Source of the DNA: Marinobacter pelagius
Lineage (GTDB): Bacteria > Pseudomonadota > Gammaproteobacteria > Pseudomonadales > Oleiphilaceae
Length of the DNA: 64,000 nt
Assembly: GCF_003315345.1 (NCBI RefSeq)
Contig: NZ_QNRO01000003.1
Coordinates: 1-64,000, forward strand
Direction of reading: 5' to 3'
The position numbers and the translations under genes were made by a program. Of the stretch, positions 38,946-48,034 are shown in pieces. How positions within the stretch are numbered: position 1 is the first letter of the stretch; every line of letters begins with the position of its first letter. Under the pieces are notes generated by a model. The model ran no database searches. It was not told where the DNA came from and saw only the letters and a list, made by a program, of their open reading frames with translations.

Positions 38946-39862
38946 CCACCGGCCAGCTGCTTGCGAAAATCCCGGTAACCGGTGAACACGTCCCAGGGGC
39001 TTTCGAAGTGGGGGTAGTGGCCGACATTACGCAGGCTGACCACATCCGCGTCCCGGATCAGCTCCCGGTAGCGCCGGGCCATGGCGACACCGGAGACCGG
39101 GTCGGCGGTACCGGAAATCAGCCGCATGGGCTGACAGGCCGACTGGAGTGCGCCCACCCAGCGGTTCCGGTGACAGCGCCGTTCCTCCATGAACTGGATC
39201 AGATGGTGCAGAATGCCCCGGCCGTTGTTGTAGGTCAGCAGGTGCCAGAAATCCTCCAGGTCCTGGCGGTCCGGCGGATTCTGGGTGCCAAACAGGCGCC
39301 GGAAGTTGTATTCGAAGGTGCGGCGGGTCAGGCCACGGCTGATGAGACCGCCCAAGGGACTGCGTAATACCCGCTGGATCAGCAAGGGGTTATGAACTTC
39401 GGGGAAAAGTGCGCCATTGAGGAAACAGACCGAGCCGATCCGGAAATGCAATCGGTCTTCCTGGTCCCGGGCCAGCAGCTCCTGAACTACGCTGCAACCG
39501 TAATCGTGGGCAAACAGGTGCACCTTGCCCAGTCCCAGCCCCTCAAGCCAGCCCTGCACCAGATCCGCCTGATCCTCGATGCTGTAATGGTAACCGATCG
39601 GTTTGTCGGAAAAGCCGAAACCCAGCATGTCCAGGGCCAGTACCGAATGTTGCTGAACCAGCATCGGCCAGATCCGGCTCCAGTCCCAGCTGGCGGTGGG
39701 AAACCCGTGCAGGAGCACCAGTGGTTCGCCCTGACCGGCCATCCGGCTGAAAATGGCGTGGCCGCCGTAGCTGAACCACTTGCCTCCCTGCTGCCATCCC
39801 TCGAGGCTTCCCGCCTCTCGCGCCTGGGCACCCGCCCCGGCTCCGGCTATCACGTGATCCAT
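38942..39862 (-). CDS. Alpha/beta hydrolase with Asp nucleophile elbow
   Basis: 306 residues. LVLLHGFPTASWDWSRIWPM is the oxyanion HG motif, and HLFAHDYGCSVVQELLA the nucleophile elbow with Asp in place of the usual Ser, as in haloalkane dehalogenases, epoxide hydrolases and MEST-like proteins. NVGHYPHFESPWDVF carries the catalytic His. Substrate unknown; the Asp points away from plain esterase. Confidence 0.82.
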   Translation of the reverse strand: MDHVIAGAGAGAQAREAGSLEGWQQGGKWFSYGGHAIFSRMAGQGEPLVLLHGFPTASWDWSRIWPMLVQQHSVLALDMLGFGFSDKPIGYHYSIEDQADLVQGWLEGLGLGKVHLFAHDYGCSVVQELLARDQEDRLHFRIGSVCFLNGALFPEVHNPLLIQRVLRSPLGGLISRGLTRRTFEYNFRRLFGTQNPPDRQDLEDFWHLLTYNNGRGILHHLIQFMEERRCHRNRWVGALQSACQPMRLISGTADPVSGVAMARRYRELIRDADVVSLRNVGHYPHFESPWDVFTGYRDFRKQLAGG

Positions 39863-40058
39863 GGGTCATCCCCGACGTGTGACTGAATGCCTGAAACTTT
39901 AAAGCAAAGAACGGGAGCCCGCCATAGCCAGGCGCGCCTGCCGGCATGACTTTCCGGCAATGTGGTCTTTTCCCCCGCCGGCTGCGTAAAGCGTAGAGAT
40001 GAGGGGCGAATTGCCTTAAGCTTTGGCCCTTGAAAGTGACAGCCAACCGGAAACGATT

Positions 40059-40628
40059 ATGACCAAACTCCTTGACGACCTCGCGGGCCACTACCGGGCC
40101 ATTATTGACGGACTGGGCGAAGACTCCAACCGCGAAGGTCTGCAGGACACCCCCATGCGCGCGGCCAAGGCCATGCAGTTCCTGACCCGAGGCTACCAGC
40201 AGGATCTCGGCGACCTGGTCAACAATGCCGTGTTCGAATCCGCCATGGACGAAATGGTAGTGGTCCAGGACATCGAACTGTACAGCATGTGCGAACACCA
40301 CATGCTGCCATTCATCGGCAAATGCCACATCGCCTACCTGCCCCAGGGCAAGGTTCTGGGCCTGTCGAAGTTCGCCCGCATCGTGGACATGTACGCCCGT
40401 CGCCTGCAGATCCAGGAAAACCTGACCCGGCAGATCGCCGAGGCCATCGAAAGTGTCACCAACGCCAAGGGCGTTGCCGTGGTGATCGAGGCACAGCATA
40501 TGTGCATGATGATGCGCGGTGTAGAGAAACAGAACTCCCGCATGAAAACCTCGATGATGCTGGGCCAGTTCCGCAAATCCCAGGCAACCCGTACAGAATT
40601 CCTCAACCTGATCGGCAACAACCGCTGA
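40059..40628 (+). CDS. folE: GTP cyclohydrolase I
   Basis: 189 residues. Opens the GTP ring to dihydroneopterin triphosphate, the first folate step. [17 protein letters not shown] holds the zinc Cys and His, [20 protein letters not shown] and [20 protein letters not shown] the substrate and second zinc Cys. The ATG at 40059 gives the usual [13 protein letters not shown]; the frame from 40023 adds no family sequence. Followed by folX after 25 bases. Confidence 0.95.
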   Translation: MTKLLDDLAGHYRAIIDGLGEDSNREGLQDTPMRAAKAMQFLTRGYQQDLGDLVNNAVFESAMDEMVVVQDIELYSMCEHHMLPFIGKCHIAYLPQGKVLGLSKFARIVDMYARRLQIQENLTRQIAEAIESVTNAKGVAVVIEAQHMCMMMRGVEKQNSRMKTSMMLGQFRKSQATRTEFLNLIGNNR

Positions 40629-40653
40629 GGCCCAGGCGGGCAACGGAGATGGT

Positions 40654-41028
40654 ATGACAGACGTTATCGGGAAGAAGCAGGCACGAGTGCGCATCAAGAA
40701 CCTGTTGCTGCGCGCCTACATCGGCATCAAAGAAGAAGAGATCAACAACCAGCAGGATGTGGTGATCAACGTTGAACTGACCTACGACGCCGGTGATGCC
40801 ATCCACCAGAACGCGATCGAGGCGGCCCTGAACTATCGCACCATCACCAAGCAGATCATCGCTCATGTCGATGGCAACCGGTTTGCGCTGCTGGAGCGTC
40901 TGACTCACGAAGTACTGAGCATTGTCATGGAGCACGGAGCGGTGCAATGGGCGCAGGTGGAAATCGACAAGCCCCACGCGTTACGCTATGCCGAATCCGT
41001 GTCCGTGTGCCTTGAGGCGCACCGTTAA
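40654..41028 (+). CDS. folX: Dihydroneopterin triphosphate 2'-epimerase
   Basis: 124 residues of the FolB/FolX fold. [20 protein letters not shown] and [16 protein letters not shown] match FolX better than the aldolase FolB, and the co-location with folE also fits. Makes the monapterin precursor that some Pseudomonas use as phenylalanine hydroxylase cofactor. Confidence 0.85.
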   Translation: MTDVIGKKQARVRIKNLLLRAYIGIKEEEINNQQDVVINVELTYDAGDAIHQNAIEAALNYRTITKQIIAHVDGNRFALLERLTHEVLSIVMEHGAVQWAQVEIDKPHALRYAESVSVCLEAHR

Positions 41029-41048
41029 TCCGTAGCAGAGAGGCTTTC

Positions 41049-41477
41049 ATGCCCAGCAACTCCCCGGAAGAGATCCGTTCCATCCTGGAAAACGTGCACA
41101 CCATTGCCCTGGTGGGCGCCAGCGAAAAAACCAACCGGCCTTCCCATGAGGTCATGGAATTTCTCCAGGGGCAGGGCTACCGGGTAATCCCGGTCAACCC
41201 CAGGCTGGCGGGCCAGACCCTGCTGGGAGAAACCGTGCATCCGGATCTGAAGTCCGTACCGCAAACGGTGGATATGGCCGACCTGTTCCTGGCCCCCGAG
41301 CGTACGGATGCGGTCATCGACCAGGCCATCGAGCTGAAGATCCCGGTGGTGTGGATGCAGCTCGGCGTCATCAACCCGGCGGGCGCTGCCCGGGCCGAAG
41401 ATGCCGGCCTCACGGTGGTGATGGACCGCTGTCCGAAACAGGATATTCCGCGCCTGGGCATCACCAAAAAACACTGA
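41049..41477 (+). CDS. CoA-binding domain protein (YccU-like)
   Basis: 142 residues. TIALVGASEKTNRPSHEVM and GYRVIPVNPRLAGQTLLGE form the Rossmann CoA-binding fold of the YccU family, ending with MDRCPKQDIPRL. Function not known. Probably in the same transcript as folE-folX. Confidence 0.85.
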   Translation: MPSNSPEEIRSILENVHTIALVGASEKTNRPSHEVMEFLQGQGYRVIPVNPRLAGQTLLGETVHPDLKSVPQTVDMADLFLAPERTDAVIDQAIELKIPVVWMQLGVINPAGAARAEDAGLTVVMDRCPKQDIPRLGITKKH

Positions 41478-41486
41478 GGGTCGGCC

Positions 41487-43739
41487 ATGGGCCCCACCAA
41501 CAACCTCCTTGCCCGCGCCCTGCTGAGCCCTGTTTTCCCGGCTCTAATCCTGCTGGTATTCCTGGCCCTGGCGGCCGGGTTGCGCTATGGCATGATTCAC
41601 CAGGACGATCATCAGATCCGGGCCAACCTGGCCAACGAGGCGGTCGCCATGGTCGAACACCTTGAGCGGGAATTCACGATCCACGCCCAGGCCATCAACC
41701 GGATGGCCGCCCGGCTGCATGTGGAACCGGAAACCACCGAGGCCGCCTGGCGCGCCGATGCCAGCCATTACCTTAACGATTTTGGCGTCTACCAGGCTAT
41801 CGAATGGATCGATCGGGAATTTGTCATCCGCTGGCTGGAGCCGGTTTCCGGTAATCACAATGTCGTAGGCTACAACGTCGCCTTCTCCGACCGCCGTCGC
41901 CAGGCTCTGGAGACCGCACGTACCACCGGCCAGTACGACATTTCCGGGATCATCGACCTGAAACAGGGTGGCAAGGGCATGGTGATCTACGTACCGGTAG
42001 GCACCGGAGCCAACAACAATGGTTTCATTGCCGGGGTGTTCCAGATCGAGACCCTGGTCCAGCAGTTGCTGACCAGCCGTGTACTGCAGTCATTCCAGGT
42101 GGACATCCGGGATAACGGCGAACTCAGCTATCAGCTCAACTCCCTGGCTGACACAAGCGAACACTTTGCCCAGACCGAAGCGGTCGACCTGCCAACCCTG
42201 GACTGGACCCTGACCATCCGGCCCACCGCTACCTGGGTGGCCAGCCAGCGCAGTGACTGGCCCTGGCTGACGTTCACCGCCGTCCTGTTCATGGGCCTGC
42301 TGACCAGTGTGACCACCCTGCTGGCCCAGCTGATTCTCAAACGCAACCGGGCTCTTCTGAAAACCCGCCGGGAACTGGAGCAGGAAATCGACCAGCGCAA
42401 GGAGATCCAGCAGGATCTGGCACGCCTGGAATCCACCGACACCCTCACCGGACTGGCCAACCGCCGGTTCTTCATGGAGGACCTGGCCCACACGCTCGGC
42501 ATTGCCGGGCGCCAGAACCGGCAGGTCGCCCTGATCATGCTGGACCTGGACCGGTTCCAGATGCTCAACGATTCCCTGGGTCACCAGTTCGGTGACGAAC
42601 TTCTGGTCCGGGTTGCCGAACGCCTGAACCAGCTGAGCGATGAGCGGATCCTGGTAGCCTATTCCGGTGGCGACGAATTCATGTTCTGCCAGCAGCAGGT
42701 GGAGACAATCGATGACGTCATCCATCTGCTCGGCCATATCAAGCATTGCTTCGAGACGCCCTTCGAAGTTCACGGCGAGGGCCACCGGATTACCGCCACC
42801 ATGGGTGTGGCGATCTACCCCCAGAGCGGCCAGGATGCCGATACCCTGCTGCGCAATGCCGATGTCGCCCTGTACCGGGCCAAGGAACAGGGGCGCAACT
42901 CCTACCAGTTCTACACCGAAGGCATGCAGGAACGGGAAGTCACCCGCCTGGAGCTGGACAAGGATATCGACAAGGCACTGGCCAACAACGAGTTCGTGCT
43001 GCACTTCCAGCCCCAGGTCGACCTGGAGACCGGGGAGATTCACAGCGTCGAGGCGCTGATCCGCTGGCAACACCCGCGACGCGGCCTGTTGTCGCCGGTG
43101 GAGTTCATTCCCCTGGCCGAGGAAAGCGGCCGGATCACGGATATCGGCCGCTGGGTGGTGGCCGCCGCCTGTCGCCAGCTGGCCGCCTGGAAAGGCACGT
43201 CCTGCGAGGATTTGCGCATCGCCATCAACCTGTCCGGGCGGGAACTGGACGATGAGCATCTGGTGGATGACATCCGGGAGACCCTGGAAGCGGAGCACGT
43301 GCCGGCCAATCATCTGGAAGTGGAGCTGACCGAAGAGATCTTCATCCAGAACATTGAACACAACCGAAATCAGCTGGGGCGGCTCCACGAGCTCGGTGTC
43401 AATCTGGCCATCGATGATTTCGGCGTGGGCTACTCTTCCCTGGGCTATCTGCGGGACTTCCCGGTGGACTTGCTGAAAATCGACCGGTCGTTCATTACCT
43501 CGGTGACCGAGCGCCATGACGACTCGGTGATCACCCGGGCGGTGATCAATCTGGCCCACAACCTGGGTATCCGGGTGATTGCCGAAGGCGTGGAAACCGA
43601 GGAGCAGCTGGACTTCCTCAGGCAACATGGTTGCAACCTGGTCCAGGGTTACCTGATCAGCCGGCCGATTCCTGCCGTGGAACTGGAAAAGGCCCTTGAA
43701 GCGGGGCTTCTGAATCTCGGCACCGCGGAGAGCACCTGA
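41487..43739 (+). CDS. CHASE-GGDEF-EAL c-di-GMP enzyme
   Basis: 750 residues. N-terminal helix (residues about 12-32), a periplasmic CHASE-like sensor (AIEWIDREFVIRWLEPVSGN), second helix near 255-280, coiled coil, GGDEF domain with the site SGGDEFMF near residue 394 and EAL domain from about 490 with EAL at 522-524, DDFGVGYSSLGYL and ITRAVINLAHNLGIRVIAEG. Key residues for both cyclase (GGDEF) and phosphodiesterase (ExL, DDFG, E in AEGVET) are kept, so both activities are possible. Confidence 0.9.
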   Translation: MGPTNNLLARALLSPVFPALILLVFLALAAGLRYGMIHQDDHQIRANLANEAVAMVEHLEREFTIHAQAINRMAARLHVEPETTEAAWRADASHYLNDFGVYQAIEWIDREFVIRWLEPVSGNHNVVGYNVAFSDRRRQALETARTTGQYDISGIIDLKQGGKGMVIYVPVGTGANNNGFIAGVFQIETLVQQLLTSRVLQSFQVDIRDNGELSYQLNSLADTSEHFAQTEAVDLPTLDWTLTIRPTATWVASQRSDWPWLTFTAVLFMGLLTSVTTLLAQLILKRNRALLKTRRELEQEIDQRKEIQQDLARLESTDTLTGLANRRFFMEDLAHTLGIAGRQNRQVALIMLDLDRFQMLNDSLGHQFGDELLVRVAERLNQLSDERILVAYSGGDEFMFCQQQVETIDDVIHLLGHIKHCFETPFEVHGEGHRITATMGVAIYPQSGQDADTLLRNADVALYRAKEQGRNSYQFYTEGMQEREVTRLELDKDIDKALANNEFVLHFQPQVDLETGEIHSVEALIRWQHPRRGLLSPVEFIPLAEESGRITDIGRWVVAAACRQLAAWKGTSCEDLRIAINLSGRELDDEHLVDDIRETLEAEHVPANHLEVELTEEIFIQNIEHNRNQLGRLHELGVNLAIDDFGVGYSSLGYLRDFPVDLLKIDRSFITSVTERHDDSVITRAVINLAHNLGIRVIAEGVETEEQLDFLRQHGCNLVQGYLISRPIPAVELEKALEAGLLNLGTAEST

Positions 43740-43797
43740 TTGTAATGGCCGATCGTTATCCCCATGATGTCTGGAACAATTCTATGGCGTATGTTTT

Positions 43798-44112
43798 ATG
43801 GCAGCGAAGTATCTGACTCCCGAACAGGATGCGCAGATCCGGCGGTGGGAGCGCTGGAACCGCAATTACTTCATTTTTGCGTTCGTGGCGCTGACGGTGG
43901 TGCTGGTGTTCAGTAGCCAGCTGGGGCTGTCCAGTGGCGAGAACTGGGGTTCCCTGGGGGTTCTGATTGCGGCCCTGATCGCACCCATCATTGTGCTGCA
44001 GCTGCGGCTGCGGTGTCCGGCCTGTGGCCACAAGATCGGCTGGCAGGCCAAGCTGATGGCGCCGGACCAGTGCAAGACCTGCGGTACCTTCCTGCGCGCC
44101 AAGGGGCGCTGA
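43798..44112 (+). CDS. Small two-helix membrane protein with zinc ribbon
   Basis: 104 residues. Two hydrophobic helices (about 28-45 and 52-68), then CPACGHKIGWQAKLMAPDQC and CGTFLRAKGR, a four-Cys zinc ribbon facing the cytoplasm. Unknown function; similar short proteins occur widely. It is the last gene before the metal operon and there is no terminator hairpin of its own other than the promoter dyad at 44139. Confidence 0.72.
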   Translation: MAAKYLTPEQDAQIRRWERWNRNYFIFAFVALTVVLVFSSQLGLSSGENWGSLGVLIAALIAPIIVLQLRLRCPACGHKIGWQAKLMAPDQCKTCGTFLRAKGR

Positions 44113-44135
44113 CCCCTCCTTCCTCAAAAAAACCT

Positions 44136-44167
44136 TTGACCTGTGAGTTGCTCACAGGTTTTAGGCT
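44136..44167 (+). promoter_or_regulatory. MerR-type metal promoter/operator before the copper operon
   Basis: TTGACC at 44136-44141 and TAGGCT at 44162-44167 are separated by 20 bases (or 19 to TTAGGC), the long spacing typical of MerR-family promoters. Within the spacer ACCTGTGAG and CTCACAGGT (44139-44159) form a perfect dyad like CueR and ZntR sites. It should be twisted into an active form by the metal-bound regulator encoded next. TSS expected near 44174, so the hairpin element lies wholly in the leader. Confidence 0.8.
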
Positions 44168-44201
44168 ACTCTTATTGATTAATTTGTTACTGGTGCATGC
44201 C

Positions 44202-44311
44202 GTGTCCGGTCGGGTGGTCGGTATGAAACACGCTCAAGCACGTCCCTGTGACGCTTGAGCTCCGCCATCCATGGCTCCGCACAGTTTCATACCGACCACC
44301 CGACCGGACAC
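44202..44311 (+). repeat. Locus-specific-arm hairpin element 1
   Basis: Left arm 44202-44228 and right arm 44285-44311 are exact 27-base inverted repeats. The left begins GTGTCCGGTCGGGTGGTCGG and ends ATGAAA. Core 44229-44284 (56 bases) is shared with the other four copies and contains CTTGAGCTCCGCCATCC and GGCTCCGCACAG. Inside it GCTCAAGC and GCTTGAGC also pair. It lies 35 bases after the MerR-type promoter and 20 bases before the first ATG of the operon. No U-tract follows. Confidence 0.9.
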
Positions 44312-44331
44312 TCCGCCAACTCAGGGTGGAA

Positions 44332-44781
44332 ATGATCATGAAAGTAAAAGAAATCGCCCAGGCCGCCGGTGTAAATCCCGACACCGTCCGGTTCTATACC
44401 CGGGAGGGGCTGCTCAATCCGACCCGGAACCCGGACAACAATTACCAGCAGTACGACGCCGATGACCTGCGCCGGCTGCGGTTTGCCCGCAAGGCGCGGC
44501 AGCTGGGTTTTTCGCTGCCGGAGATCCGGTCAATTCTGGATCAGGCCGATGACCACCATTCGCCGTGCCCGATGGTGCGGGAGGTGTTCGAGAAGCGGCT
44601 GGCCGAGGTGGAGCGTGAGATTGCCGAGTTGCAGCAGCTGCGGGAGCGGATGAAGAGTGCGCTCGGTATCTGGCGTGAGATGCCGGATGGCACGCCGGAC
44701 GGTCATACGATCTGTCGGCTGATCGAGCATTGGGACGAGCCGGCCCTCGCCAAAGAAACGGAGGCGTTTTCAGATGACTGA
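44332..44781 (+). CDS. MerR-family metal-responsive regulator
   Basis: 147 or 149 residues (ATG at 44338 or 44332; the former gives [10 protein letters not shown]). N-terminal MerR HTH ([20 protein letters not shown]). The sensor has Cys77 (HHSPCPMV), His73-74, Cys126 ([10 protein letters not shown]) and His123. This spacing is closer to ZntR/CadR types than to the CxNx7C of CueR, so the metal is uncertain, but the downstream CopA argues for copper. The stop overlaps copA by 8 bases. Control of its own operon by the dyad at 44139 is likely. Confidence 0.85.
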   Translation: MIMKVKEIAQAAGVNPDTVRFYTREGLLNPTRNPDNNYQQYDADDLRRLRFARKARQLGFSLPEIRSILDQADDHHSPCPMVREVFEKRLAEVEREIAELQQLRERMKSALGIWREMPDGTPDGHTICRLIEHWDEPALAKETEAFSDD

Positions 44782-47380
44782 GACAACCGAACTGCAACGG
44801 GCACTGTCCATTTCAGGGGCGTCCTGTCAGGGCTGTGCCAAAAAGATCCGCAACGCGCTTGAACCTCTGACCGGTGATACCGAGCTGGTGGAGGTGAACC
44901 TGGAGGAGCAGACGGTCGCCTTGCCCGAGGGTGTCGACCTTGAGGAGGCGGCGCGCCGGGTGACGGACGCGGGCTATCCGGCCGAGCCGGTTAAAGAGGC
45001 CAATGAGCAACCGGCCAGTTGTTGTGCCGGCAAGGCGAAGGCTGAGGCTTCTGACGGGCATACTCACCAGGATCATTCCGGGCACCAGGCGGAAAAGCCG
45101 GATGAGGTTGCCCCAGAGGCGCCGGCCGGGGGTGACCAGGTCAGCCTTTCGGTCTCCGGTGCTACCTGCGCCTCCTGCGTGAATACCATCGAGAAGGCGA
45201 TGATGTCGGTATCCGGCGTTACCCATGCCCATATGAACCTGGCGGACAACACCGCGACGGCGACCGGGGACGCGGATCCGCAGGCACTGGTCAAGGCCAT
45301 CGAGAGTGCTGGCTATGGTGCCAGCGTGATCGAGAACGCCGACGCGGCCGATGAGCGCAAGCAGGCGGAGGACCGCAGGCAATACCGCTCACTGCTGATC
45401 AAGATGGCGGTGAGCCTGTCCCTGGGTCTGGGTCTGATGATCTGGGGCATGGGCTTCGGATCGATGATGGTGACCGAGGCCAACCAGACCACCTGGCTGG
45501 GACTCGGGGTTCTGACGTTGATCGTGATGGCCGCCACCGGCGGGCATTTCTACACCGGGGCCTGGAAGGCGTTCCGGCATCATAACGCCAATATGGATAC
45601 GCTGATTGCCGTTGGTACTGGTACCGCCTGGCTGTATTCCATTGTTGTCGCCAGTGTGCCGGAGTTGTTGCCGGAGATGGCCCGGCATGTGTATTTCGAG
45701 GCCTCGGCGATGATCATCGGCCTGATCAATCTGGGCCAGGCACTGGAGCTGCGGGCCAAGGGCAAGACGTCGGAGGCGGTGCGGCGGCTGCTGGATCTGC
45801 GGGCCAAGACCGCCCGGGTAATCCGGGATGGCCAGGAACAGGACATTCCGGTGGAAGAGGTGCGCCAAGGCGACCGGGTCCGGGTGCGTCCGGGCGAGAA
45901 GATTCCGGTGGATGGCGTCATCCGCGAGGGCAGCAGCCGCGTGGACGAGAGCATGCTGACCGGTGAGCCCATGCCGGTCAGCAAGGCCGAGGGCGACGAG
46001 GTTTCCGCCGGCACCCTCAATACCCACGGTTCAATCATCTATGAGGCCACCCGGGTCGGGAGCGAGACGGCCCTGGCGCAGATCATCCGGCTGGTGAAAA
46101 AGGCCCAGGGTTCCAAGCCGGCCATCGGTCGCCTGGCAGACAAGATCTCGTCGGTGTTTGTGCCCACGGTGATGATCATCGCCGTCTTTTCGGCGCTGGT
46201 CTGGTACAACCTCGGGCCGGAGCCGGCGGTCGTGCACATGATGGTGGCCGCCACCACGGTGCTGATTATTGCCTGCCCGTGCGCACTGGGTCTGGCCACG
46301 CCGATGTCGGTGATGGTCGGGGTTGGCAAGGCGGCCGAGTATGGCGCCCTGATCCGCCAAGGGGATGCCCTGCAGACCGCCGGCAAGCTGGACCTGGTGA
46401 TTCTCGACAAGACCGGCACCATCACCGAAGGACACCCGGCGGTTACCCGTGTGTATTCCGCCAACGGTGACGAGTCCCGGCTACTGGCCCTGGCCGCCGG
46501 CCTGGAGCAGCATTCGGAGCATCCGCTGGCAGAGGCAATTCTGGCAAAGGCTCGGGATGAAGCCATCGAGCCGGAAAAGGTGTCCGGCTTCGAGGCCATC
46601 AATGGCAAAGGCGTCCGGGGTGAGCTGGACGGGCAGACCGTACGCCTCGGCAATCGCCGTTGGCTGGAAGACGATGGCCTGACCCTGAACAGTCTCTCTG
46701 ACGCCGCCGATACCATCACGGACGAGGCCGGCACCCCGCTGTACCTGACCTTGGGCGACGAGGTTCTGGGGGTGATCGGGGTGGCCGATGCCATCAAACC
46801 CGATTCAAAAGCCGCCATCAAGCGGCTGCACGACGCCGGCATCAAGGTGATGATGGTTACCGGCGACGTGGAGGCAACGGCACGGGCCATCGCCAGCAAG
46901 GCGGGCATTGACGATTACCGGGCGGAAGTGTTGCCCGAGGACAAGGCCGAGGTGGTCAGTGAGATGCGTGGCAAGGGCTACACCGTGGCCATGGTTGGTG
47001 ACGGCATCAACGATGCGCCCGCGCTGGCGGCGGCCGATGTCGGCTTCGCCATCGGCACCGGCACGGATGTGGCCATCGAGAGTGCCGCCATCACCCTGAT
47101 GCGCGGGTCCCTGCACGGGGTACCCGATGCCATCGAGATTTCCCGGGCCACGGTTAAGAACATTCACCAGAACCTGTTCGGGGCCTTCATATACAACTCC
47201 CTGGGTATACCGGTGGCCGCGGGCCTGCTCTATCCTTTGTGGGGCATCCTGATGAATCCGATCCTGGCCGGCGCTGCCATGTCCCTGTCTTCGGTCACTG
47301 TGGTCTCCAACGCCAACCGCCTGAGATTGTTCCGAACCAGTCACAATCCGGAGCGTAATGAACACAAGGAGCAGAACTGA
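44774..47380 (+). CDS. copA: Copper-exporting P1B-type ATPase CopA
   Basis: 868 residues. Two N-terminal heavy-metal domains (CQGC at 18-21 and CASC at 132-135) joined by a CC and His-rich linker ([11 protein letters not shown]). Then the ATPase: TGEPMPV in the actuator, CPC at 501-503 in the membrane ([13 protein letters not shown]), the phosphorylated Asp545 (DKTGTITEG), HSEHPLAEA and [10 protein letters not shown]. The last helices carry YNSLG and [16 protein letters not shown], the Cu(I) signature. Exports Cu(I) from the cytoplasm. Confidence 0.95.
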   Translation: MTETTELQRALSISGASCQGCAKKIRNALEPLTGDTELVEVNLEEQTVALPEGVDLEEAARRVTDAGYPAEPVKEANEQPASCCAGKAKAEASDGHTHQDHSGHQAEKPDEVAPEAPAGGDQVSLSVSGATCASCVNTIEKAMMSVSGVTHAHMNLADNTATATGDADPQALVKAIESAGYGASVIENADAADERKQAEDRRQYRSLLIKMAVSLSLGLGLMIWGMGFGSMMVTEANQTTWLGLGVLTLIVMAATGGHFYTGAWKAFRHHNANMDTLIAVGTGTAWLYSIVVASVPELLPEMARHVYFEASAMIIGLINLGQALELRAKGKTSEAVRRLLDLRAKTARVIRDGQEQDIPVEEVRQGDRVRVRPGEKIPVDGVIREGSSRVDESMLTGEPMPVSKAEGDEVSAGTLNTHGSIIYEATRVGSETALAQIIRLVKKAQGSKPAIGRLADKISSVFVPTVMIIAVFSALVWYNLGPEPAVVHMMVAATTVLIIACPCALGLATPMSVMVGVGKAAEYGALIRQGDALQTAGKLDLVILDKTGTITEGHPAVTRVYSANGDESRLLALAAGLEQHSEHPLAEAILAKARDEAIEPEKVSGFEAINGKGVRGELDGQTVRLGNRRWLEDDGLTLNSLSDAADTITDEAGTPLYLTLGDEVLGVIGVADAIKPDSKAAIKRLHDAGIKVMMVTGDVEATARAIASKAGIDDYRAEVLPEDKAEVVSEMRGKGYTVAMVGDGINDAPALAAADVGFAIGTGTDVAIESAAITLMRGSLHGVPDAIEISRATVKNIHQNLFGAFIYNSLGIPVAAGLLYPLWGILMNPILAGAAMSLSSVTVVSNANRLRLFRTSHNPERNEHKEQN

Positions 47381-47493
47381 TGGACACTTTTCTGGTCAAC
47401 GCTGGAGGGATTGTACTCATGGCCGCCATTGTCTGGTGGTTCTGGCTGAGCGATTCCGGCAGCACAGCTTCCGACGAACATCAACATCATTGA
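47380..47493 (+). CDS. 37-residue membrane peptide of the copper operon
   Basis: Begins in an ATGA overlap with the copA stop, which argues for coupled translation. The sequence starts [20 protein letters not shown], continues FWLSDSGSTA and ends SDEHQHH. It has a single hydrophobic helix (residues about 9-23) and a C-terminal DEHQHH, which could bind metal at the membrane surface. It is below usual ORF cut-offs and easily missed. It may modulate CopA as other small proteins do for P-type pumps. Function unproven. Confidence 0.7.
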   Translation: MDTFLVNAGGIVLMAAIVWWFWLSDSGSTASDEHQHH

Positions 47494-47503
47494 GGTGAAC
47501 ACC

Positions 47504-47953
47504 ATGAAGAAACACACCCTGGCCTTCGGACTGGCCGCTGCCCTCGGTTTCAGCACCACCGCCCTTGCCGGCGGCGCCGCCCAGAGCATTCATGTGTACA
47601 AGTCCCCCACCTGCGGCTGCTGCACGGACTGGGTCGATCACCTGGAGGAAAACGGGTTTGACGTGAAGGTAACTGAAACCAACGACCTGAACCCGATCAA
47701 GATCAAGGCCGGGCTGACGCCGGCCCTGGCAAGCTGCCATACCGCTTTCGTCGGCGACTACGTGATCGAGGGTCATGTGCCGGCCAGCGATATCCAGCGT
47801 CTGATCTCGGAAGCACCCAAAGCCACGGGGATCAGCGTGCCCGGTATGCCCGCCGGCTCCCCCGGCATGGAGATGGGCGACCGCAAGGATCATTACAAGG
47901 TGATCATGTTCAATGACGCCGGCCAGACCCGGGTTTTCTCCGAGTACAATTAA
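47504..47953 (+). CDS. DUF411 metal-binding periplasmic protein
   Basis: 149 residues with a signal peptide (KKHTLAFGLAAALGFSTTAL, then AGG). IHVYKSPTCGCCTDWVDHLE is the DUF411 signature with the CGCC motif, and ALASCHTAFVGDYVIEGHVP follows. DUF411 proteins are commonly found in copper operons and are thought to bind copper in the periplasm. GAGGTGAACACC precedes the ATG; the GTG at 47495 is an alternative start. Confidence 0.88.
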   Translation: MKKHTLAFGLAAALGFSTTALAGGAAQSIHVYKSPTCGCCTDWVDHLEENGFDVKVTETNDLNPIKIKAGLTPALASCHTAFVGDYVIEGHVPASDIQRLISEAPKATGISVPGMPAGSPGMEMGDRKDHYKVIMFNDAGQTRVFSEYN

Positions 47954-48034
47954 CGGCTGACGGATGCCTGTCGCACATGGCAGGCTCCGACTTCTGTCTA
48001 TTTTTCCTACACTGTCTTTCGCCAGTGTTCTATT

